Origin: Berkiella sp050247135
GTDB taxonomy: Bacteria; Pseudomonadota; Gammaproteobacteria; Berkiellales; Berkiellaceae
Direction of reading: 5' to 3'
Assembly (NCBI GenBank): GCA_050247135.1
Contig: JBFWUT010000008.1
Location: 1 to 64,000, forward strand
DNA length: 64,000 nucleotides
This document shows, one piece after another, positions 17,823-25,317 of this stretch. Below the pieces are notes generated by a model. The model did not search any database. It worked only from the letters and a program-made list of their open reading frames with translations, and was not told where the DNA came from. The stretch's first letter is position 1. Each line of letters opens with the position of its first letter. Made by a program: the position numbers and the translations under genes.

Positions 17823-18146
17823 ATGAATAGTAAATTTGTCATGAATGTTACTGATTTCTTTAAAATTATAAATAGAACGCAAACTGTGATAGCTGGTTTT
17901 GTTGAGCCTGAAGATCAACCCATATTAACAGGCACTTATGAGGGGAAAATATTTATAGATGGTGTTGAAGATAGAACTGTAAAAGTAGTTGGGGAGGATA
18001 TTTTTGCAAGATCGCCTGGTGTTGAGCCCACTAAAAAAAGAGCGACGAGAACATTTGAAAACATTGATGGTTTGTTTCCTTTAGTCAATATAAAGAAAAT
18101 TGTTCTTGTCGTAGAAATTCCTGATGCGACATCCAAAGGTAGATAA
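17823..18146 (+). CDS. Hypothetical small protein, possible orphan immunity protein
   Basis: 107 aa, soluble, with a beta-rich pattern (TGTYEGKIFIDGVEDRTVKV; IKKIVLVVEIPD). I do not recognise the family. Start ATG with AGGTGA just upstream. It is 30 bases before the next small gene in the same direction, so they are probably co-transcribed. It lies between two copies of the 78-bp repeat in a toxin/immunity locus, the usual place for spare immunity genes left by toxin-tip exchange; that is inference. Confidence 0.6.
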   Translation: MNSKFVMNVTDFFKIINRTQTVIAGFVEPEDQPILTGTYEGKIFIDGVEDRTVKVVGEDIFARSPGVEPTKKRATRTFENIDGLFPLVNIKKIVLVVEIPDATSKGR

Positions 18147-18176
18147 TTTTATGATGTCAAAAGGGGGAGAGAAGAA

Positions 18177-18566
18177 ATGCAAAAAAATGATTTATTGGCA
18201 ATATTAGATGGTGACTTAACTGCATTAGATGATGACCTCCTCAGTTCTGAAGACTCTGAATTCGAAATTGAAGTTGAGCCCAAGCATCTAAGAAAAATGA
18301 TTAATTTGTATTTGAGCAACAAAATTGATGCATATAATTTATCCAGATGGGCTGAGTTCCTGTCGTTTCGAGGTGAGTATGTTTGTATTGATTACATGAA
18401 TGATGAAAGCGCAGATTTTTATGAAAGAATGTGGGATGTTATTAATATGATTTCAACACCACAACTAGACGGCGAAATTACCCCTGATAGAGTACGTGAA
18501 TACTTGAAGGAGCTTGATAAATATTTTGTCGATGAAACGAAATCGGCGAATGATGATTCGCATTAA
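18177..18566 (+). CDS. Small acidic protein, probable immunity protein
   Basis: 129 aa, acidic, mostly helical. The layout HLRKMINLYLSNKIDAYNLS RWAEF (written in two parts), then an acidic stretch and WDVINMISTPQL followed by ITPDRVREYLKEL, resembles helical immunity proteins seen in polymorphic toxin loci of many proteobacteria; I cannot give a family number. Start ATG with AGGGGGAGA upstream. Like the cognate immunity gene at 17313, its TAA stop runs straight into a copy of the 78-bp repeat. Confidence 0.6.
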   Translation: MQKNDLLAILDGDLTALDDDLLSSEDSEFEIEVEPKHLRKMINLYLSNKIDAYNLSRWAEFLSFRGEYVCIDYMNDESADFYERMWDVINMISTPQLDGEITPDRVREYLKELDKYFVDETKSANDDSH

Positions 18567-18791
18567 AGTCGCACCGCTGCCGCGGTGCTGATTTTGTTGG
18601 TATATCTCACCCCACATAGCGCTACGCGCAATGCGGGGCTATTTTATTACCTGGCTACCGCCAGGAGTTGATGAAGATTGTTCTATAAATCGCGGTAGCG
18701 ATATCAGATAATAGCCCCCTATTGCGGCGAAGCCGCTATGGGGGGAGAGCCACCCACATAATATTCACCGCGGAAGCGGTGTCACACAATC
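18565..18791 (+). repeat. Six-hairpin composite repeat, copy B
   Basis: Hairpins in order: GCACCGC-TGCC-GCGGTGC (18571-18588), CCCCACATAGCGC-TAC-GCGCAATGCGGGG, CTGGC-TACC-GCCAG, ATCGC-GGTA-GCGAT, a CCCCCTATTGCGGC / GCCGCTATGGGGG hairpin, and CACCGC-GGAA-GCGGTG (18776-18791). Hairpins 4-6 are reverse-complement versions of 3-1, so the whole is one large interrupted palindrome. Copy C is at 54472-54693 with almost the same length (222 against 221 bases) but different stem sequences. This fills most of the 276-base gap 18567-18842. Confidence 0.8.
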
Positions 18792-18842
18792 CTATAGGCT
18801 GTAAAATCGAATTTAAAAAGTTATCCCGCAAAGAGGTATTGG

Positions 18843-19277
18843 ATGTATATCTTAGAAAATTTAAAAGTCATGTTACTTTGCTTAATATTTGGGATTATTA
18901 CTGTTTCATTATGCGCTCTTCTTGGGAAAATCATCACCGATATCACCCTAGCAACAGTGGGGATCCATTTTTTGCCTTTTACCTTAGCATTAGTCTTCGC
19001 GCCGCTAGCGACAGAAATGTACGATGCAATTTTTTCAAATCGTCGAGATGAACCACGACCACTTCCTCCACTACCCCCACCTGAGCCTCTCAATATCATC
19101 ACTTTAGCTGAAGAATTTGAAAGGCGCACCGGTATTGCTCCTGTTATTGATCTGTCAGGTTTGAGTGATGATCAAATGGCTTATCTTGTTGATTTTGAAG
19201 AAAGGCGCGAAGCAGTTCGCACAGCAGCCCTGTCTAATATTTCTGATGATTCTGCCGCACCGCGACCGCGGCGCTGA
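18843..19277 (+). CDS. Small membrane protein, paralogue of 19409-19969
   Basis: 144 aa. Two membrane helices at about residues 8-30 (VMLLCLIFGIITVSLCALL) and 38-58 (VGIHFLPFTLALVFAPLATE), then a proline-rich stretch (PLPPLPPPEPL) and a charged cytosolic tail. The second helix with its C-terminal ATEMYD matches the next gene (VGVNFIPFCVALVVIPIATD), so the two are tandem paralogues. The function is unknown. Start ATG with AGAGG upstream. The 3' end overlaps GC-rich hairpin sequence. Confidence 0.6.
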   Translation: MYILENLKVMLLCLIFGIITVSLCALLGKIITDITLATVGIHFLPFTLALVFAPLATEMYDAIFSNRRDEPRPLPPLPPPEPLNIITLAEEFERRTGIAPVIDLSGLSDDQMAYLVDFEERREAVRTAALSNISDDSAAPRPRR

Positions 19278-19408
19278 GCGCGGCGGCGGTGAGACAAAAT
19301 CGCTAGCCAGCGCTGCTTTGACTGCGATCCATTCTTGATATATTGTCACACCCCATTACTGTCCTAGGTAGTTAAGTAAGCCGTCGTAGTTTGGTAAGTA
19401 GGGATCAT

Positions 19409-19969
19409 ATGGAATTGTTTCACTGGTTAAAGCAAGCGATAGTCGTTAGCTTCAAGGTTCTTTGGTACCTGCTTTTATTAGTAATGCTTGGCTTCTTTGC
19501 GAGTGAATTTGCCACAATATACGTTGGTGTTAATTTTATTCCTTTTTGTGTTGCACTCGTTGTCATTCCAATTGCCACCGATATGTTTGATGAAGTCTGG
19601 GATCTTATAAGTGAATATTCAACAGCAAACCAAGAGCGACGAGCTGCAAGGGCGCGAGAAGTAAACCTAACAGCGGCTGGAGCTTACAACCCATTACAAC
19701 CACACTATGCCCGTGTCCCTTCCACAAACAGTGAACCAGTCAATACAGAAATCGCATTATCTGAGTCTTCCGTAAACGGCAGCGAAGATGATTCTGTAGA
19801 GGATTTGTTGGATTTTATAGAGGATTATGTTGGAACTACTGGCAACGAAATTAGTATTAATTTGCCACAAGGAACCTTATTGTTTCGTCGGATTAATCAA
19901 TCTCAAGTCACTTCAGATAACGAAGAGTCAGAGCTTTCAAATGGGGTTGAGATCCCAAGGCCAATGTAG
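19409..19969 (+). CDS. Small membrane protein, paralogue of 18843-19277
   Basis: 186 aa from the ATG at 19409 (TAGGGA upstream); a TTG six codons earlier is in frame but less likely. Two N-terminal helices (about residues 10-32 and 38-60), then a polar, acidic tail of about 120 residues. The helix pair and following ATDMFDEVWD match the neighbour's ATEMYDAIFS, while the tails differ in length and sequence. No family recognised. The conserved membrane part with a variable tail could be an anchor for different soluble functions. Confidence 0.6.
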   Translation: MELFHWLKQAIVVSFKVLWYLLLLVMLGFFASEFATIYVGVNFIPFCVALVVIPIATDMFDEVWDLISEYSTANQERRAARAREVNLTAAGAYNPLQPHYARVPSTNSEPVNTEIALSESSVNGSEDDSVEDLLDFIEDYVGTTGNEISINLPQGTLLFRRINQSQVTSDNEESELSNGVEIPRPM

Positions 19970-20081
19970 CACAAGTAAAAAAAGCCAATTTCGCATGGGG
20001 GATTTGCACTGATCTCTAAGTAATTTCTCCATTTTGAACCTTTTATGCTAAACGGCTGTCCACTCATTAAACGCAGCAAAA

Positions 20082-21416
20082 ATGAGTGGTGCTTTTATGG
20101 CCGATCGATACAACATATATGACTGGGTTGGTGATAGGTCAAAACAGCGTCTGCAACAATTGTTGTCCAAATATGACATTAAAGTCGATGAAAACAAACA
20201 GAATAAACAACAAGTCCTCTCCCAAGTATTAAACACCCTGCGCACTGCTGAAGAAGTATTTGAGCTTAAAAAGCTGTTTTTAACGCCTGATCCTTTAGAT
20301 AAAAATTTTATTGAAGCACAAAATGCCGATAAAAATCTGATTGAGCTTAAATGTAACATTGCCATCAAACGCAAGCAAATAGAACATGCCATCGAAGAAG
20401 CTGTCTCAACCTTTGTTGTGGCAGAACAAATGAAAAAAATGCATGAAGAAGTGCAAGATTTAATTAAGAAAGAAGCTGCTGAAAAAGATCAAGCAATGAA
20501 AGAAGCTTATCGTAGTGCTACTGAACAGATGCAGCAAGACTTACGAAATTATCTTGATCGTCTGCAAAAACAAGCTATGTCTGACATGTTAAAGCATAAA
20601 GCGAATATCGAACGCCTGGATAAAGAAATTGCGGAGTTAAAAGCACAAAAAGAAGCGACTTTCGTCAACGGTGCTAAAGAGGCATTAGAACAACACAAAC
20701 AAACCATTTTGCCGAGTGGCAAGCGTTTGAACGATTATATGACTGACAGCCAAGCCATCAGGATCCAAGAAAGCTTGGCACGTGAAATGTATAAGCGAGA
20801 AGAGCTTAAGAGCAAAGAAGTTAAAGAATTAAAAAGCGAATTGAAAGACATTAAAGAGCAAAAAGCGCAAATTAATCAATCACAAAAGCAAGTGCGTAGC
20901 AGTAGCGTTACTTTTATGCCCGGTTACAATGGTGCCCAAAAATCTCTTAGTACCCAAGATTCAGTGAAATTAGCTAAATTAGAAGCACGAGAAAAAGAAA
21001 TTGATACTCGCTTAAAAGAACTTGAAAAAACGGATCCCAAAGCCACTCAACGCGAAAACCAAGAATTATTCAAAGATATTGCCAAGAAAGAAGGCGTGGA
21101 TGTTAATAATATCCCTCCTCAAGATTTAGAGCAGTTGGGTGAAAGATTTATAGAGCAGGGTGAGAAAATTTGCAAAGAAGTGAAGGTAATTGATGAGAAG
21201 ATAGAAGAGAAGAATGAGGAAAAAATTGAAGAGTTAAGTTCAGCAAAATTAGACTATAATTTACACTTGCAGCAGAGAGAAGCCATATCAGAAGAGTATG
21301 GTGAAAATGAAAACAGGATAAAAGGGGATGATTTAGATATAGATGATCTATTTGCCAGCCTTACTGAGTCTGAAGAGGAACCAAAAAATAGGAGTTCTGT
21401 CACTCAGACAAAATAG
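20082..21416 (+). CDS. Coiled-coil protein, unknown function
   Basis: 444 aa, very rich in Lys, Glu and Gln, with long heptad stretches at about residues 95-200, 230-270 and 290-320, and an acidic C-terminus (DDLDIDDLFASLTESEEEP). No signal peptide or membrane segment. Around residues 180-205 it carries ERLDKEIAELKAQKEATF and NGAKEAL, a motif shared with the next gene. Start at ATG 20082 or five codons later at 20097; neither has a clear ribosome site. A soluble effector or scaffold protein is possible, but nothing in the sequence settles this. Confidence 0.6.
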   Translation: MSGAFMADRYNIYDWVGDRSKQRLQQLLSKYDIKVDENKQNKQQVLSQVLNTLRTAEEVFELKKLFLTPDPLDKNFIEAQNADKNLIELKCNIAIKRKQIEHAIEEAVSTFVVAEQMKKMHEEVQDLIKKEAAEKDQAMKEAYRSATEQMQQDLRNYLDRLQKQAMSDMLKHKANIERLDKEIAELKAQKEATFVNGAKEALEQHKQTILPSGKRLNDYMTDSQAIRIQESLAREMYKREELKSKEVKELKSELKDIKEQKAQINQSQKQVRSSSVTFMPGYNGAQKSLSTQDSVKLAKLEAREKEIDTRLKELEKTDPKATQRENQELFKDIAKKEGVDVNNIPPQDLEQLGERFIEQGEKICKEVKVIDEKIEEKNEEKIEELSSAKLDYNLHLQQREAISEEYGENENRIKGDDLDIDDLFASLTESEEEPKNRSSVTQTK

Positions 21417-21547
21417 AATGTTGCATTTTCACTAATGCCGTATATTCAAGAAATCTAATCATTAGTCACTTATCAACATAATTTATCTTGAATTAGACAT
21501 TCCCATGAAGTAGTATCGCTTTTGGTAAATTCCACTGGAGATTAACA

Positions 21548-21976
21548 ATGACAGCATCTGGGCCAACCATAGATCTTAACTCTAAATACTCTGCTGATGA
21601 ACAGTCAAAATTTGGGAAGATTGTAGATGCACATCAAGCGAAGAACGTTGCTTTAGTAAAGCAGCTTATGAGCGGTTTGGATAAAGAAGAAGTAGTTCGT
21701 TTTAAAGCTTATTTTGCTGATTTAGCAGAAATTCAAAAACAGTATAAGGCTCAAGTAGCTGCTGCTGACGCGTCAAAAGCTAGATATGAAGCTCGTATGC
21801 AAAACGTCTCTCGCCTTGACTCCGAAATTTCAGGCCTCCAAGCCCAAAGAGCCGCTGTATTCAGTAATGGTGCTAGAGCCGCCGTAGGCGAAATCAAAGC
21901 TGAATTCCGTGGTACTCCAACCCCAGGTACAGCACCTGCTCCCCAAGGCAGATTAGTAACCGGTCTTAAGTACTAA
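21548..21976 (+). CDS. Small coiled-coil protein related to 20082-21416
   Basis: 142 aa. Mostly helical, with SRLDSEISGLQAQRAAVF and NGARAAV at about residues 91-117, clearly like the block in the preceding gene. The last 25 residues are Pro/Gly-rich (RGTPTPGTAPAPQGRLV), a flexible tail. Good start: ATG behind CTGGAG. A 14-bp hairpin follows the stop. Function unknown. Confidence 0.6.
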   Translation: MTASGPTIDLNSKYSADEQSKFGKIVDAHQAKNVALVKQLMSGLDKEEVVRFKAYFADLAEIQKQYKAQVAAADASKARYEARMQNVSRLDSEISGLQAQRAAVFSNGARAAVGEIKAEFRGTPTPGTAPAPQGRLVTGLKY

Positions 21977-21984
21977 AATCCCAA

Positions 21985-22016
21985 TTAAGCAGAGATAGAT
22001 GCCTATCTCTGCTTAA
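21985..22016 (+). terminator. 14-bp hairpin after the small coiled-coil gene
   Basis: Perfect stem TTAAGCAGAGATAG / CTATCTCTGCTTAA with loop ATGC, nine bases after the stop. No T run follows, so it may protect the 3' end rather than terminate on its own. The gap to 22243 otherwise contains only a single repeat hairpin at 22166-22179. Confidence 0.5.
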
Positions 22017-22165
22017 CTCCCATCGTTAGCTTCCCCTCTTAGAATCTCCGTTAAAAATCGCTGAAATTTTCAAAGGTTCCTAAATCGAGCTTGCAATTTG
22101 ATTTCACTTCGCTTAAATCGGATCACAGTATTTTGCGGTAAAACAAAATCATATGGATTGAACCC

Positions 22166-22179
22166 CTCGCTACCGCGAG
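22166..22179. repeat. Solitary hairpin of the six-hairpin family
   Basis: CTCGC-TACC-GCGAG, the third module of the composite repeat, standing alone. ATCATATGG occurs about 15 bases upstream, as it does just before the same module in copy C near 54540, so this is likely a remnant of a full copy. Confidence 0.5.
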
Positions 22180-22243
22180 ATGGGCTTTGCTTGCAATCCC
22201 AATTTATTAAAGTATTTAGCTTGCAGTTTATTACGTTAGAGAC

Positions 22244-22489
22244 TCACCCCACACACCTCACCTTCATCCCCGCAAACGCCTTCTCTAATTCCACCGTATC
22301 AAAAGCGGATACAAATATCATTTTGGCGCCTTGTGCGGTTGTGAGCGTCTTGTTATAAACCTGTTCCCACGTGCTAGCAACAAAACGAGCACACTCGGCT
22401 GAAACGTCAGCTTCTACAATCACTTGGCACTGTCTATGAGGGGTGCCCCCACTAATAAGAGAGAGCTGCTTTGTGGTTAAGATGTTCAT
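22244..22489 (-). CDS. Small peptide with double-glycine leader (bacteriocin-like), peptide 1
   Basis: 81 aa. The N-terminus MNILTTKQLSLISGG has the form of a double-glycine leader: hydrophobic residues spaced before GG, the site cut by the C39 peptidase of peptide-exporting ABC transporters. The predicted mature part has 66 residues with three cysteines and alternating strand/helix character (CQVIVEADVSAEC at the start, MKVRCVG at the end). It is larger and less Gly-rich than class II microcins, so it may be another kind of exported peptide. No strong ribosome site is visible. The promoter at 22531-22559 faces it. No transporter gene is in the window. Confidence 0.65.
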   Translation of the reverse strand: MNILTTKQLSLISGGTPHRQCQVIVEADVSAECARFVASTWEQVYNKTLTTAQGAKMIFVSAFDTVELEKAFAGMKVRCVG

Positions 22490-22530
22490 TTAAAGTAGGG
22501 TTGATAAAAGCTATGGCTAGATATTAGCTA

Positions 22531-22559
22531 ATTATAAAGAGCGCTGAGATAATCAGCAA
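22531..22559 (-). promoter_or_regulatory. Promoter of double-glycine peptide 1
   Basis: On the minus strand: TTGCTG, 17-base spacer, TATAAT. Predicted start near 22524, leaving a 35-base leader. Near-consensus elements at ideal spacing. Confidence 0.7.
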
Positions 22560-22594
22560 TAAAATAGCCCCGGTCGTCTAAATAAAACCGGGGC
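22557..22594 (-). terminator. Terminator of double-glycine peptide 2
   Basis: On the minus strand, GCCCCGGT and ACCGGGGC form an 8-bp stem around a 12-base loop, followed by TATTTTATT. It lies 30 bases after the peptide 2 stop and just before the peptide 1 promoter, so the two genes are separate transcription units. Confidence 0.7.
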
Positions 22595-22624
22595 CAACTG
22601 CTGCTTGAGGTCTACTACTCGAGA

Positions 22625-22855
22625 TCAGTTAAAGTCGGAAAAGGAAATAACGCTGATTTTCACCTCGTTTAGCATTGGGCCTGCGGCATTCAATGCACTT
22701 GCAAAAGCAGCGGTGTCAAAAACTTGGCCAGAAACGATTTGTTGAACTAAACCGGTAATGGCTGGTGCGCAGTCAGAAGGAACATGCATGGTCCAGTTAA
22801 GGTTAAAATCGCCGCCAGAGACTAAATTGGTTTCGGTAAGATTTAATTGTTTCAT
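22625..22855 (-). CDS. Small peptide with double-glycine leader (bacteriocin-like), peptide 2
   Basis: 76 aa from the ATG at 22855, fixed by the strong ribosome site AAAGGAGA; the frame is open further upstream but that part has no ribosome site and spans the promoter. The leader MKQLNLTETNLVSGG is again 15 residues and ends in GG. The predicted mature peptide has 61 residues, starts DFNLNWTMHVPSDCAP, has one Cys and a central amphipathic helix (ITGLVQQIVSGQVFDT), and ends in a hydrophobic strand. It shares the leader form and the opening strand-helix order with peptide 1, but little direct identity. It could be a bacteriocin or a signal or effector peptide exported by a C39-type transporter encoded elsewhere. 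Confidence 0.7.
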   Translation of the reverse strand: MKQLNLTETNLVSGGDFNLNWTMHVPSDCAPAITGLVQQIVSGQVFDTAAFASALNAAGPMLNEVKISVISFSDFN

Positions 22856-22912
22856 AACATTCTCCTTTGATTTAAGTTGCTTATTGCATACTGTGTATAT
22901 GCAACAAAATGG

Positions 22913-22941
22913 AGTATACCGACCACAAGCTGGTGAGACAA
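22913..22941 (-). promoter_or_regulatory. Promoter of double-glycine peptide 2
   Basis: On the minus strand: TTGTCT, 17-base spacer, TATACT. Predicted start near 22906, about 50 bases before the ATG. The leader contains an imperfect palindrome (TTGCATA / TATATGCAA) at about 22879-22903, a possible operator or RNA hairpin. Confidence 0.65.
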
Positions 22942-23042
22942 ATGACCTTTTTAACAATAGGTAGTTAGAAAACTATTCGTAATTAATGAAGGACTTTTCA
23001 ATTCAAATCAACTTGTTAGCACACTTTGACGGGTAATGACGC

Positions 23043-23071
23043 TTGCTTAGTAAGGTTGTTTAACATATGAT
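23043..23071 (+). promoter_or_regulatory. Promoter of the initiator tRNA gene
   Basis: TTGCTT, 17-base spacer, TATGAT, with the tRNA starting 13 bases after the -10 element. A short A/T-rich tract lies upstream. Confidence 0.65.
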
Positions 23072-23083
23072 ATGCCAACTTGT

Positions 23084-23160
<77 letters not shown>

Positions 23161-23174
23161 GCTTCTTACGTAGT

Positions 23175-23196
23175 AAACCCCAACATGGGGTTTTTT
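23175..23196 (+). terminator. Hairpin after tRNA-fMet
   Basis: AAACCCC / GGGGTTT around AACAT, followed by TTT. Placed 14 bases after the tRNA end. Read-through into rimP is expected in part, since in other gammaproteobacteria metY and rimP are partly co-transcribed. Confidence 0.7.
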
Positions 23197-23234
23197 ATTG
23201 AGCGAAGAACGCTCGGAAAATGAATCAGTAAAGG

Positions 23235-23257
23235 AAGTGGGCAATGCCCACTTTTTT
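23235..23257 (+). terminator. Second hairpin terminator before rimP
   Basis: AAGTGGGC / GCCCACTT with loop AAT and a following TTTT run, 36 bases before the rimP start. Together with the first hairpin it makes a tandem attenuator between metY and the rimP operon. The rest of the 437-base gap 22856-23292 holds the two promoters and the tRNA. Confidence 0.7.
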
Positions 23258-23292
23258 GTTTGGATACCAGCATAGGATTTTTAATATAACAC

Positions 23293-23784
23293 ATGCATCA
23301 GCAACCCAAGTGGCATCATCTTATTAACCCGATTCTTGCGGGTACGCCGTTTGAACTGGTGGGTGTTGAGTGTGTCGGTGGTGGCAAACACACCGTCGTG
23401 CGAATTTATATTGATAAGCCAGGTGGGATCACGATTGATGATATCGTGGAACTCAGTCGTCAAATTAGTGTTGTCTTTGATGTAGAAGAGCCGATTAGTG
23501 GGCAGTACACGCTAGAAGTATCGTCTCCTGGGTTGCAACGACCCTTATTTATGCCGGCGCACTTTAAGTTACAAGTGGGGCAAAAAATAATGGTTAAAAC
23601 AAGTCTCGCACTAGGAAACCGACAGAATTTTAAAGGTGTTTTAATTAAAGCTGAAGATGACGGTATTGAAATGGAAGTGGACGGGAAATCAATTTCGTTA
23701 AAATACAGCGATATTGATAAAGCAAAAGTCATACCGGACATTAGTATTGGCGCTAGCCGTATAGAAAAAGAGGCAAAACGATGA
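23293..23784 (+). CDS. rimP: Ribosome maturation factor RimP
   Basis: 163 aa, binds the free 30S subunit and helps its maturation. The family pattern is visible: LAGTPFELVGVECVGGGKHTVVRIYIDKPGG in the N-terminal domain, EEPISGQYTLEVSSPGL at its end, and an Sm-like C-terminal domain (MVKTSLALGNRQNFKGVLI). First gene of the rimP-nusA-infB-rbfA-truB-rpsO-pnp operon. The stop overlaps the nusA start by four bases. Confidence 0.95.
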   Translation: MHQQPKWHHLINPILAGTPFELVGVECVGGGKHTVVRIYIDKPGGITIDDIVELSRQISVVFDVEEPISGQYTLEVSSPGLQRPLFMPAHFKLQVGQKIMVKTSLALGNRQNFKGVLIKAEDDGIEMEVDGKSISLKYSDIDKAKVIPDISIGASRIEKEAKR

Positions 23785-25295
23785 ATCCAGAAATTCGTTT
23801 AGTAGTAGATGCCGTCTCGAATGAGAAGAATGTCCCTAAAGAAATCGTCTTTGAAGCGCTTGAGGCAGCATTAGAATCAGCAAGTAAAAAGCGATACGGC
23901 GCAGATTGGGAATTTAAAGTTGTGATCAACCGCACCAACGGTGATTACGAAACGTTTCGTGCTTGGACAGTCGTAGACGAGAATGCTACCAATGAAGAAG
24001 GTGAGGTTGTTGGCATAACCAATCCACATGCACAGTTAACGTTGAATGAAGCGCGTGAGAAAAAAGCGGATGCCAAACTGGGTGAGCAAATTCTCGAACC
24101 AGTACCTTCAGTTGAATTTGGTCGTATTGCTGCACAAACAGCTAAACAAGTGATCATGCAAAGGCTGCGTGCGGCTAAACGTGATCAAATCGCAGATGAA
24201 TATCGTGCTCGTATCGGTGAATTAGTTGCCGGTACTGTCAAAAAAGTCACTCGCGAAAATATTATTATCGAATTAGGCAACAATGCAGAAGCATTATTGC
24301 GTCGCCAGGATATGTTGCCACGTGAAATTGTCCGTGTTGGTGACAGAGTGCGTGCTTACCTAGAAGATGTGCGTGATGATCAAAGAGGTCCGCAGTTAAT
24401 CATTAGCCGCACATGCCCTGAAATGCTTATCGAATTGTTTAAGATTGAAGTACCTGAAATTGGTGATGGTTTAATCGAACTCAAAGGGGCAGCACGTGAT
24501 CCAGGCGTTAGAGCTAAGATTGCGGTACTAGCCAAAGATAATCGAATTGATCCCATTGGCGCATGCGTTGGTATGCGAGGGGCTCGTGTACAAGCGGTGT
24601 CCAGTGAATTGGGTGGTGAACGAGTCGATATCGTATTGTGGGATGATAATCCAGCACAGTTCGTAATTAACGCCATTGCTCCAGCAGAAGTGGCTTCGAT
24701 TATCATTGATGATGATGCCCATTCGATGGATGTGATTGTTGCCGATGAGCAACTATCTGCCGCGATAGGGCGTAGTGGACAAAATATTAGATTGGCAAGT
24801 CAATTAACCGGTTGGGAGCTCAACGTTATTTCGCAAAATCAAGCACAAACACGTGACGAAGAAGAGTTTGCAAAACTGTCACAATTATTCATGCAGCACT
24901 TGTTAATTTCACCTGAGATTGCTGCCAACTTAATCGAAGCCGGCTTTACCAGCATTGAAGAGATTGCTTACGTTCCTACTCAAGAATTAATGGAAGTAGA
25001 TGGCATGGATGAGGCCTTATTAACCTCACTACGTGGCCGTGCCAAAGATACGCTGTTAACCAAAGCGATAGCAGAGGAAGAGCGTTTAGGTGAAAACGCA
25101 CCGGCGTCAGATTTGCTGGAAGTGGAAGGCATGGATAGGCAGTTGGCTTATTCCTTAGCAAATCACGGCATCGTCACTAGAGATGATTTGGCTGAACAAG
25201 CCGTTGATGATCTCTTGGAGATTGAAGGGATGGATGAAGTACGCGCAGCGAAGTTGATTATGGCTGCACGCGCCCATTGGTTTATTGAGCAATAA
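23781..25295 (+). CDS. nusA: Transcription termination/antitermination factor NusA
   Basis: 504 aa, binds RNA polymerase and nascent RNA. Domains in order: N-terminal polymerase-binding domain (1-130), S1 domain (about 135-200, LVAGTVKKVTRENIIIELG), two KH domains (to about 345; CVGMRGARVQAVSSELGGE and AIGRSGQNIRLASQLTGW), and two acidic helix-hairpin-helix repeats at the C-terminus (LMEVDGMDEALLTSLRGRA, LLEIEGMDEVRAAKLIMAA), as in E. coli. Confidence 0.97.
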   Translation: MNPEIRLVVDAVSNEKNVPKEIVFEALEAALESASKKRYGADWEFKVVINRTNGDYETFRAWTVVDENATNEEGEVVGITNPHAQLTLNEAREKKADAKLGEQILEPVPSVEFGRIAAQTAKQVIMQRLRAAKRDQIADEYRARIGELVAGTVKKVTRENIIIELGNNAEALLRRQDMLPREIVRVGDRVRAYLEDVRDDQRGPQLIISRTCPEMLIELFKIEVPEIGDGLIELKGAARDPGVRAKIAVLAKDNRIDPIGACVGMRGARVQAVSSELGGERVDIVLWDDNPAQFVINAIAPAEVASIIIDDDAHSMDVIVADEQLSAAIGRSGQNIRLASQLTGWELNVISQNQAQTRDEEEFAKLSQLFMQHLLISPEIAANLIEAGFTSIEEIAYVPTQELMEVDGMDEALLTSLRGRAKDTLLTKAIAEEERLGENAPASDLLEVEGMDRQLAYSLANHGIVTRDDLAEQAVDDLLEIEGMDEVRAAKLIMAARAHWFIEQ

Positions 25296-25317
25296 TACGG
25301 CACTAGCGGGAGGACCC

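Noticed and set aside
18722..19051. Plus-strand frame overlapping the first membrane paralogue
   Set aside because: It begins within repeat copy B and overlaps the better-supported gene 18843-19277, which has a ribosome site and a paralogue.
22098..22358. Plus-strand frame opposite double-glycine peptide 1
   Set aside because: It runs through a repeat module and antisense to the peptide gene; no ribosome site or family resemblance.
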